Positions 45,872-54,109 of a stretch of 64,000 bases of DNA are shown here, piece after piece. Every line of letters starts with the position of its first letter. Within the stretch, counting starts at the first letter, position 1. The stretch spans positions 365,513-429,512 of the forward strand of contig NZ_JAEKEZ010000038.1 in NCBI RefSeq assembly GCF_016650815.1, given 5' to 3'. The stretch comes from Pseudomonas sp. TH31. Lineage in GTDB: Bacteria > Pseudomonadota > Gammaproteobacteria > Pseudomonadales > Pseudomonadaceae. Made by a program: the position numbers and the translations under genes. Under the pieces are notes generated by a model. The model saw only the letters and a list, made by a program, of their open reading frames with translations, did not search any database and was not told the DNA's origin.

Positions 45872-46891
45872 TTATAGGCCTAGTTTTTCTGGATAGAAGG
45901 AAAGTGCAGGGTGTGTTGCTTTCCATTCTTTAGCAAAATTATCCGCCTCTTTAATTTGTTCGGGCGTCATCTTCTCAGCAATAAGAGGAAGCTTTCCTTC
46001 GACATAAACTTGGACGTTTCCACCTCCGTCTAACTCTTTAAGCAGCGATATCAATGCATATCCCTTTATAAGATCAACGGGGTATCCAACCTTGTCTGGA
46101 GTATGGGCAAAATAAGCGCCATAGCTACTTACAGCATCTTGATATCCAGTTTTAGCAGCAAGCTCAAGCCAATGACGAACGCCTTCCATGTCCCCACGCT
46201 CATACAAAATGGAAATATATTCGATCATTGCCTTTGGATATCCTCCTTCGGAAGACGCCTTCAGCCACTTTTCTTCTGCAGATTTACGATTCCAAGGTAG
46301 TAAGAAACTACCTTCCCCTTCAGAGTAGCGATTGGCCAGTAGCCACTGTGCGGGAGCGTAGCCTGCTTCTGCTGATTTTTCTAACCATGTTAGATCAGCT
46401 TTTGCGTTATACATTATTGCCATCGCTTCGGCATCGCCGTTCATCGCCCGAGGCTCTGCCGATTTTATCAATAACACTAACCAATCGGCAGGACTTCTAA
46501 TTCCAGTAGGGCACTTATTTGCCGTCGCACATAGGTCTCCTTTAGCTGTGGCGAGCCGAAACATTGAGTAGTAGTCGCCTTGTGCAGCGGAGGCCTCGTA
46601 CCACTTTTGAGCTTCGGTTGTCATTAGCTGTTTTTCTTTGTGTAGTTCTTCAGCTAAATAAAATTGTGCCTCTGCATCTCCAGCTTCAGCCGCAACGCGC
46701 AACTCCAGTTCCGAGTTTTTATGCTGGTTGAATAGCAAAATTCCTTTGGATTTTGCTACTTGCTCTTCTGTAGTAAGGTCGGCGTCTACATTGACTGACA
46801 AAAACATAGCAAACAACACCGTGACAAATGGTGTTTTCTTTCCATATCGAGGAAGAAAACTCTGTTTCCAGCTAAAGGCAAGATTCAGCAC
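45872..46891 (-). CDS. Sel1-like exported protein, paralogue 4 (putative immunity)
   Basis: 339 residues. The start is GTG 46891 with AGGGAG about eight bases upstream. A longer N-terminal part precedes the hydrophobic signal segment (FVTVLFAMFLSVNVDA). The Cys pair is CATANKCP; other motifs are KELDGGGN and HPALSFYPEKLGL. Its last 20 codons are close to those of paralogue 8 (GVRHWLELAAKTGYQDAVS versus GVRHWLEEAAKTGDQNAVS in the shared middle), another sign of mixing. Confidence 0.85.
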   Translation of the reverse strand: MLNLAFSWKQSFLPRYGKKTPFVTVLFAMFLSVNVDADLTTEEQVAKSKGILLFNQHKNSELELRVAAEAGDAEAQFYLAEELHKEKQLMTTEAQKWYEASAAQGDYYSMFRLATAKGDLCATANKCPTGIRSPADWLVLLIKSAEPRAMNGDAEAMAIMYNAKADLTWLEKSAEAGYAPAQWLLANRYSEGEGSFLLPWNRKSAEEKWLKASSEGGYPKAMIEYISILYERGDMEGVRHWLELAAKTGYQDAVSSYGAYFAHTPDKVGYPVDLIKGYALISLLKELDGGGNVQVYVEGKLPLIAEKMTPEQIKEADNFAKEWKATHPALSFYPEKLGL

Positions 46892-46926
46892 GTGGAAGCT
46901 CCCTGGCGTGAGCGGTAGAATGCGAT

Positions 46927-47892
46927 TTAGAATTCAATTTTTTCAGGGTAAAAAGATAGCGGGGGATGCTCGTTTTTCCACTTTTGTGCGAATTTATTAG
47001 CTTGTTCAATTTCTTCGGCTGTCATGTTTTTTGCTATTAGCGGCAACGTTTCTTCTACATCACTCTGAGCCGTTCCCCCGCCATCAAGCTCTTTCAAAAG
47101 CGAAATTAATGCGTAGCCTTTTATTGGGTCCATCGTGAAACCTAATGTATTAGGCTCGACAGCCAAAAAATAACCATAGTTGTAAACGCCTGCCTCATAT
47201 CCCGTCAAAGCTGCTTGCTCTACCCAATACCGAGCTTGTTCTAAATCCACTTTTTCTCGGTATATACCAAAAAGTTGCATCATTGCCTTGGGGTTTCCAT
47301 TTTTTGCCGATGCCAAGAACCATTGTTCAACTGATTTCTGTCGTTTCCAAGGTAGCTGAGATCCTTCTCCTTGGCGTTCGCCAATCGCCATTCGATATTG
47401 TGCGACAGAACTTCCCGCGTGAGCAGATTGTTCTAGCAGTTTTCGGTCGGCAGTTAGTTCGTATAATATATATAACGACTCAGCATCTCCTTGATCCGCT
47501 TTTTCTTTCGCGACGGCTTCCGCTTTTGCCAACCATTCTTTTGGTGTCTTTTTCCCTTTAGGGCAGTTGTTCATGGCCTCACACAGGTTGCTGTTGCTTC
47601 TGCCAAGTCGAATCATTGCATACAGATCATCTTGTTCCGCAGCAGCCTCATACCATTTTCGGGCGTCTACTGTAATGTATTGTTTCTGCTGGCGTAATTC
47701 TTCTGCTAAATAAAACTGAGCTTCCTTGTCGCCAGTTTCTGCTGCGATAGTTAGTTCTGGTATGGCGATTTTGTATTGATTGTGTAGTATAAGGCCTTCA
47801 TCTTTAGTCTCTCGTTGAGATTGTGAGAGTTGAGCGTGGGCATTGACTATGGACGTCGAAATCAACAGTGCACATACAAAAAATATTTTCAC
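46927..47892 (-). CDS. Sel1-like exported protein, paralogue 3 (putative immunity)
   Basis: 321 residues. GTG start at 47892, five bases after the stop of paralogue 2. Signal peptide IFFVCALLISTSIVNAHA. The Cys pair is CEAMNNCP; late motifs are KELDGGGT and HPPLSFYPEKIEF. The most diverged tail of the set. It differs from its neighbours throughout, so it is an old copy. Confidence 0.85.
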   Translation of the reverse strand: MKIFFVCALLISTSIVNAHAQLSQSQRETKDEGLILHNQYKIAIPELTIAAETGDKEAQFYLAEELRQQKQYITVDARKWYEAAAEQDDLYAMIRLGRSNSNLCEAMNNCPKGKKTPKEWLAKAEAVAKEKADQGDAESLYILYELTADRKLLEQSAHAGSSVAQYRMAIGERQGEGSQLPWKRQKSVEQWFLASAKNGNPKAMMQLFGIYREKVDLEQARYWVEQAALTGYEAGVYNYGYFLAVEPNTLGFTMDPIKGYALISLLKELDGGGTAQSDVEETLPLIAKNMTAEEIEQANKFAQKWKNEHPPLSFYPEKIEF

Positions 47893-47897
47893 TAAAG

Positions 47898-48887
47898 TTA
47901 CTGACCCAACTTGTCAGGAAAAAAAGATAGTGGTGGGTGTGAAGCTTTCCATTCAATAGCAAATTTTTCTGCTGCTTTGATCTGTTCAGGAGTCATATTT
48001 TCTGCAATTTCTGGAAGCAATTCTTCGACGTAAGCTTTAATATTTCCGCCGCCGTCCAGTTCCTTCAATAAGGAGGTAATAGCGTAGCCTTTGACTAGGT
48101 CTAGTTTAAAATCGAATAGTGCTGGAGCGTGGGCTAAATAAGCACCATAACTGCTCACGCCGCTTTTATATCCAAGTTTTGCGGCAGCTTCGATCCAATG
48201 GCGAGCGACTTCAAGATCACCATCATTTTCATGGAGATAGGCTGCATACTCCATCATTGCGCGCGGGTTGCCGCCCTCGGCAGACGCTTTAAACCAATGA
48301 CCAACAGAATTATTACGCTTCCAGGGAAGTAAAAACCCTTCTCCTTGACGGTCTCCAATCGCCATCCAATATTGAGCAGTAGCGTTACCTGCATTCGCAG
48401 ATTTCTCGAGCCAGTCACGATCCAAAGTCAACTCGTACATCAGATACATAGCTTCCGAATTGCCTTTTTCTGCCCCTGGCTTCGCTAGATTCAGTGCATT
48501 TTTCAACCACTGCGCAGGCGGCTTTTTCGCCGCGGGACAATTTTGCATTATTATGCAGATATCATCACCGCCACGCCCGAGTCGAATCATTGCGTAAAAA
48601 TCGCCTTGTTCGGCGGCGGCTTCGTACCACCCCTGTGCATCAGCCGTCGTATATCTTTTGTTTTTCCTTAATGCTTCAGCCAGGTAATATTGAGCTTCAG
48701 CGTCTCCAGCCTCCGCCGCCATTGTTAAATGGGGGATTGCCGAAGTCGCCTTAAATTGGTTGTAAAGTACAATGCCTTGCGTTTTTGCGGTCTGTTGCTC
48801 AACAGTAAGCTCAGCGCCAAAACCTGAAAGAGGGGCGCTCATGAGGAGGGCGGTAAAAAAATACGCTCTCATAGTGTTAATTCTCAT
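47898..48887 (-). CDS. Sel1-like exported protein, paralogue 2 (putative immunity)
   Basis: 329 residues from ATG 48887, which overlaps the stop of paralogue 1 as ATGA. The signal peptide ends SGFG|AELTVEQ. The Cys pair is CIIMQNCP; the tail has KELDGGGN and HPPLSFFPDKLGQ. It is most like paralogue 7 in the middle (LEVARHWIEAAAKLGYKSGVSSYGAY in two pieces versus LAVARHWISEAANAGYQSGISSYGAY). Confidence 0.85.
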   Translation of the reverse strand: MRINTMRAYFFTALLMSAPLSGFGAELTVEQQTAKTQGIVLYNQFKATSAIPHLTMAAEAGDAEAQYYLAEALRKNKRYTTADAQGWYEAAAEQGDFYAMIRLGRGGDDICIIMQNCPAAKKPPAQWLKNALNLAKPGAEKGNSEAMYLMYELTLDRDWLEKSANAGNATAQYWMAIGDRQGEGFLLPWKRNNSVGHWFKASAEGGNPRAMMEYAAYLHENDGDLEVARHWIEAAAKLGYKSGVSSYGAYLAHAPALFDFKLDLVKGYAITSLLKELDGGGNIKAYVEELLPEIAENMTPEQIKAAEKFAIEWKASHPPLSFFPDKLGQ

Positions 48888-49867
48888 AGCTTGTCAGGGA
48901 AGAAGGATAGTGGGGGGTGAGAGTCTTTCCACTCCTTAGAAACTTTTTTTGCTTTTTCTATTTGCTCCGGACTCATTTTGTCGGAAATATTGGGAAGTAC
49001 ATAGTTCACATAGTCCGGCATTCCTCCGCCACCATCCAACTCAAGCAGTAGGTGAAGTAATGCATAAGATTTGATCGGGTCATAAGTGTATCCGAACTCG
49101 GATGATTCCTTTCCTATGTTCGATCCATATCCAAATATTGCCGTCGCGTAGCCAGTTTCTGCCGCTTTCTCGTTCCAAAATCTAAATCCTTGCAGGTCTT
49201 TTTTCTCCGCTAAAATTGCCCCGTATTCCAACATTCCTTGTGGGTAACCTCCTTCTGCGGATGATTTCATTAAACGTTCGACGACTTCTGCCCGACTGGA
49301 TGGTAGTAGAAAAAAGCCTCGGCCTTCACGATAGCTGACCCCTAAAAAATATTGCGCAAATGCGTATCCTTTTTCAGCAGATTTTTCCAGCCATTTATCA
49401 TCGCCAGTAACTATAAACATAAGATACATCGCTTCTGCGCTCCCTTTCGCAGCTTCGACGCCTGCAGTATCTATAGCCACTCTTCCCCATTCGCCAGGTT
49501 CTTTTCTACCTTTAGGACAGTTGCCCATAGCAACGCAGAGATCATTTTTCTCTCCCGCAAGTCTTATCATCGAGTATATATTGCCTTGGAGCGCCGATGC
49601 TTCATACGCGCTTAGTGCCTCAGGTGTCATATATTTTTTATTTTTGCGAATCGCTTCGCCGAGATAATATTGGGCCTCGTGATCGCCAGCATCTGCAGCA
49701 ATTTTTAGCTGTGGTGTCGCGGATATAGCTTTGAACTGATTGTACAGTTCTATTCCCTTGTTTTTGGCTGTTAGCTGGTCTTGAGAAAGCTCTGCTTGCA
49801 CATTAGTGCTAAAAAATACAATACAAAGCAAAAAGCTAAGGGCGGATTTCAATTTTTTTGATTTCAA
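48884..49867 (-). CDS. Sel1-like exported protein, paralogue 1, next to the effector (putative immunity)
   Basis: 327 residues. The start is TTG 49867, 12 bases after the effector stop, with AAGGA nine bases upstream. The signal peptide is SALSFLLCIVFFSTNVQA. Sel1-like repeats read AGDHEAQYYLGEAIRKNKK and KGYAFAQYFLGVSYREGRG. The Cys pair is CVAMGNCP; the tail has LELDGGGG and HPPLSFFPDKL. Direct adjacency to the effector makes it the first candidate for the cognate immunity protein. Sel1-like immunity proteins are known for the T6SS lipase effector PldB of P. aeruginosa. Confidence 0.85.
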   Translation of the reverse strand: MKSKKLKSALSFLLCIVFFSTNVQAELSQDQLTAKNKGIELYNQFKAISATPQLKIAADAGDHEAQYYLGEAIRKNKKYMTPEALSAYEASALQGNIYSMIRLAGEKNDLCVAMGNCPKGRKEPGEWGRVAIDTAGVEAAKGSAEAMYLMFIVTGDDKWLEKSAEKGYAFAQYFLGVSYREGRGFFLLPSSRAEVVERLMKSSAEGGYPQGMLEYGAILAEKKDLQGFRFWNEKAAETGYATAIFGYGSNIGKESSEFGYTYDPIKSYALLHLLLELDGGGGMPDYVNYVLPNISDKMSPEQIEKAKKVSKEWKDSHPPLSFFPDKL

Positions 49868-49879
49868 TTAGTGAGATCC

Positions 49880-52800
49880 TTAAGTGCCGATATATTTCAT
49901 GGTGCTGAAAGGAAGGTAACTATTTTCATGGAGGTCGAGCTTGCAGGATCCATCAAGACGTTGCCCAAGTTTTTTGACATTATCCTTGTACATAGCTCTA
50001 TCGATATCACCATCTTGCCGTGACAGACGTAATACGGCATTTGCCATGAAGATATCTAATTTGTGTTTGTTTTCGCAGTATGCTTGCCCATGATTTTTCT
50101 CTTTGGTGCCAAATTTGTTCATGGACTTACACGCGTCTTCGAATTGCTGTTGAGCCAAGAGCAATGTCCCGGTTTTTTGAGAGTTCGTTGTTATCCAGCT
50201 GATTATTCTATTGATGGCTCTTTGTTGCAGTAGACAAGCTTGATCTCGGCTGTATTCCTTTTTCACATCTTTAGAAGTGCCACCGCTATTGCTAATTGTA
50301 GTCACGTTGAAGCCTTTCGGATCCGATATCAGTGTCATAAGAATTGGTCCTAACGCCTCCGGTGTTGCTTCCACGAACCACTGTCTCAATTCATCTTGGT
50401 TTTCGTACTCAATGATGGTGTGGGCTATAGCTCCACCCTTACCAGCACTGGTCATCGCTTCATAGAGATTCATGATGGCATTTATACCCATCATGTAGAC
50501 CATAGCGACATCAAGCCCAATTGCACCCAACGCATTCAAATTGGAAGCCTGCTCAGCCGCCTCCGGAGTAATCCAACTAATCGAAGCTCCCTTAGCCTTA
50601 TACACCTCACGCCGATAGATATTAATAAGTTCGACAACAGCCTCATAACCCACCTCAAATTTGAAACCACCACTTGCACCCGGCCCGAGCACAACGGTTG
50701 CTTTCAAATTTAGGATGAATTTGCCCTTATCCAACGATATCTGAGCGTTGCCCTGCAAACCCGCGCCATACGCGGCGCCTGCGGAGCCACTGAGGTTGGC
50801 AAGCGTCAGCCATTGGCTGGCGCTAGTAGCCTCTTTGCTGTTGTTAACGCCGGTTGAGGGGGCTGAACGCAACGCAGCCAGAGCTTTTGGTGGCGCCCAG
50901 TTCAAGGCCCCCGTCAGTTCGATGCCTGCTTGTACACCCGCGAACAAATTGAAGTTGGCTTTCATGCCATTTTCAATTTGTACGTTGGCTGCTTTGCCCG
51001 TCATGACTTGGCCTGAGGATTTGGTCTCGACTTTAGTCATCTCGCCCTTGGATTTGTATTCAAGGTCTGGAGTAGGGCTGGTATCGCCATTGGCGGCTTT
51101 GGTTTTGATGGTTTCTTCGTGGGTCGCTCTTTCGGCCTTCGCTTCCGCATCTTCTCGTTGCACCGGTTTGACAGGGCTGAGTGTCGCCCCATATTTGGCG
51201 TTGCCGTTTATCGGGGACAGTTCAATGCTACCGGCGAGCATGAGCGACGCGCCGGCGTATCCCCATGCCCGGGCGCCGAAGTGGAAGGACATGCGGCCGA
51301 GGTTCAAGGTTTGAAGCTGAGGATTACCTTCAAGGTAGTAATCGATGGTTACGTCTTTGGCCTTCTCGCGCTCTGGCATGTCGACTTTCAGTAGTTCGAC
51401 TTCACCGCGCGCCAGATCATAGCTCAGCGATGCGCTGACCGAGGTCTTGAAGCCCTCAGCGGCGGAAAAGGAGGGGCCTTCCGCCTTCACTTCGCCATGC
51501 AGTTTTTTCTGCGGCGGAGCCAGGCAGCGGACGAATTGAGCTTGCGGGCTATTGTCAAACAGCCTGACTTCGCCGCGAACGCTCTTTTTGAAGACGACCT
51601 GCTTGAGATGCTCGCCCCATTCCTTGCGCTTGCCGGCATCCTCAAGCTCAGTGACTTTGTAGCCACTGCTGTCCAGGAACTTGTAGAACTTGTCGACGTT
51701 AAACCAGCCTGTGGTGTCAAACCAATCGCCGACCTGGTCGCCGATTCTTAGCGCACCCTGGCTTTCCAGCCACTGCCCAAACACCTTCTGCGCGCTGTTT
51801 TTACTGGCACCGCCATCACCGTTCTTGGGAATACCTTCAATTTTTCCGACTTTTTTCGCCGCCTTTTCCATGTCTTCTTTTAGAAGTTTTGGCACCCCCG
51901 GATGTTTAGCAAACTGAGCCATCTTAGCGGCGTGCCGCTTGCGCTGAGTGTGCTGACCTCTCTAAGCGGAAAGCCATCCTTGACTAGGCGATCAATAGGT
52001 TGCGGCTCAAACTGTTCTGGTTCCCAGAGCAAGTGACGTCGAACAGTATCGGCAGCGACTTTTTGCTTGGCTTTTTCGTGCAAGCCTTGTTTTACGGTTT
52101 GTAACCGGTCCCACTCTGCGCGTTCGACGTCGACTAACCCGGCAGGTGCCTGGGCATTTTGGCCCGTCGCTTCGATCCAGTTTTTGTACTTTTCACGCAG
52201 CCGATTGTTGATCTCCGACTGCTGCTTTTCAGTGTCGAGGTACAACTTGAACTGTTCGATCCCGGTGGTGATGTCATCACCGCTGATCAGCGCGAACTCA
52301 GGCAAGGCAAGCCCGTATTCCGATACTTTGGCAATCGAATCGGTGTATTCGTGATAGGCGAACGACTTGGCTTCGCCGTGCTTCCAAGCCAGATAGGCGT
52401 AGGTATCACCTTCGCAGGTTTGGAGGCACTTCTGCAGTTCGTCACGCTTTTTCTTGTCTGTTTCCAGGAGCTTGGCGATATCTTCCTGCGCTTGTGGCGC
52501 AATTCCGCCCTCACTGATCAGTGCCTTGCGTTTTTCCAGGTAGTTTTGGACACGTGCGCGGGCTTCGATTGCCCCTGCAGAGAACAACGCCCCATTCTCA
52601 TAGGTATTGCCTTTCTCTTTTGCAGCAGCGATGGCCAATTTCTTAAGCTCAAGATATTCACTACGTAACTTAATCAGTGCGCTGTAATCGTCGTGAATAC
52701 GGTTTTGACCATCAATCTCTGACTGAAGTTGGTCGATGCGTGAGCGTTGAGTATCAGCTTTTGGCGCTTCGGCCTTTGGCGCCTCTTTTTCCTTTGCGAG

Positions 52801-53223
52801 TTTTACTTCTTTGCGGCTACGAAGGACCATTCCTGGGTCCATCTCGATATTAGGTTCCTGAGCTTCAATTTCCTCCATTCGCTGGCGCTGTTCGCCTTGG
52901 AGGAAAGTGCTGAGCTTTGGCTCAAGGAAATACTCCAGCAATCCGCTGTCGTCTAATCCCTTAATGCGCGCATCGCGGGACTTGCTCGGTGCAATCTGAT
53001 TCTCCAGGGCGTGCATCGCCTCTTTCATCGAGGAGGCGGCGCGCTCGGGCAGTAGCCAAAACTCTTGCTCTTCAGTCGCATAAATTGCAGTGCCGAATGT
53101 ATTGGAACAAGGCTTGGGGTGATCCTTGAGGCTCGTAGTGCACGCTTCTGTGAAGTCTTTTCTCTGCCCCAGATTTATGGGTGTTGGTCCGGGCGTTACC
53201 GCTGATTGATTGGTAGTTTCCAT
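49880..53223 (-). CDS. Large VgrG-linked T6SS effector candidate (one-base frameshift)
   Basis: About 1,114 residues when the two overlapping frames (447 and 680 residues) are joined. One missing base near 51935 turns SAKRHAAKMAQFAKHPG into SASGTPLRW; the second frame has no ribosome site of its own, so a single gene is likely. The N-terminal half is helical and charged with long coiled-coil stretches (RIDQLQSEIDGQNRIHDDYS). A middle beta-rich region (about 570-830) contains ASLSYDLARGEVELLKVDM and FHFGARAWGYAGASLMLAG. Near the end is a hydrophobic segment (LNALGAIGLDVAMVYMMGIN) and then a helical, Cys-containing tail. No nuclease, lipase or peptidoglycan-hydrolase motif is recognised. Large size and a late hydrophobic segment suggest a membrane-acting toxin, loosely like VasX, but this is a guess. 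It is preceded by a DUF4123 adaptor and vgrG and followed by ten exported paralogues. Confidence 0.7.
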
Positions 53224-53252
53224 GGTGCTTCCGTTCTGTTATTGCGTCGGGT

Positions 53253-54104
53253 TCATTGGGGATTGGCGGATGCGATTTGCATCAGCTGTTCAACCTTGAT
53301 GAACGACTCTTCCCTGGATTGCAGGATGGCCATGGCTTCTGGCCGGGTTTCAAGCAGCGGTCCTTCGACCACGGAGGCGAGCCTGAGCAAATGGTCACCT
53401 TCGTAGATGTTGTTTTTGAGCAAAAGGTCCAGGTTCTCGCTAATTTCATTGATTCGGTCGTCACCGGGCTTACCGAATGCTGCATATTGCTCATCGACCC
53501 AGTACAACCAACCCAGTCGCGCTTGAATCTTTGCGGCGTTGTCGGGGAGGTTGAACGCTGGCCCGTCTCCATGCCATTTCAGTTCAGTGTCAGCCGTCCA
53601 CGAGAGCCAAGCGCCGCGCTCTTTGCCGAAGTGGCTGGGGGCAGGGCTGTAGACCGCTTGCCAAGGACCGAACAGTTGAATCGACGTGTCACCTGCGGTG
53701 TAGGCCAAAGCGGCCCAAAGGCTGGGCTTGTGATAGCTCAGCAGACTTTGGCCGCCGGAGCCGTCGTTGGCTTTCAGTAGCCAACGCGCATGCGCGAGGG
53801 CCTGACTGGCGTCCTCAGAGATAAGGGCAATTCCCGAGTGGTTTTCTTCGCACAGTCGCGTGGCTTCGGCTGCCAAGCGGCTACCCCAAGGCGCGGTCAG
53901 CCACAACGGTCCTTCGTTGGCGATCTCGGCAAACTCAGTGCTGCTGAACAAGGCTTGAGCATTCATCGGTTCGCCGACACGATAGAGGCGAGACATTGCC
54001 TCAGGCTGGCGTCCACGATCGATGATGAAACACAGGGCCTGACTGGACTGTTCCCTGGGCAGCGATTCGAAACCATAACGAGGCGCGGCCAGCAGGGTGT
54101 TCAT
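53253..54104 (-). CDS. DUF4123 T6SS effector adaptor/chaperone
   Basis: About 283 residues of the DUF4123 family, which loads specific effectors on their VgrG. It begins MNTLLAAPRYGFESLP at ATG 54104; two in-frame ATG upstream (54119, 54125) overlap the vgrG end. Family-like sequence is LCFIIDRGRQPEAMSRLYRV near the N-terminus and the later GPLWLTAP. It sits between vgrG and the effector gene, the usual place, with a 29-bp gap to the effector start. Confidence 0.87.
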   Translation of the reverse strand: MNTLLAAPRYGFESLPREQSSQALCFIIDRGRQPEAMSRLYRVGEPMNAQALFSSTEFAEIANEGPLWLTAPWGSRLAAEATRLCEENHSGIALISEDASQALAHARWLLKANDGSGGQSLLSYHKPSLWAALAYTAGDTSIQLFGPWQAVYSPAPSHFGKERGAWLSWTADTELKWHGDGPAFNLPDNAAKIQARLGWLYWVDEQYAAFGKPGDDRINEISENLDLLLKNNIYEGDHLLRLASVVEGPLLETRPEAMAILQSREESFIKVEQLMQIASANPQ

Positions 54105-54109
54105 GGCGG

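Noticed and set aside
44827..45926. Paralogue 5 as a dead gene
   Set aside because: The only defect is one base in a homopolymer, and all family motifs persist on both sides.
49880..51922. 680-residue frame as an independent gene
   Set aside because: Its first ATG has no ribosome site and the frame offset equals one lost base; joined reading gives a sensible single protein. Kept open as an alternative in the feature entry.
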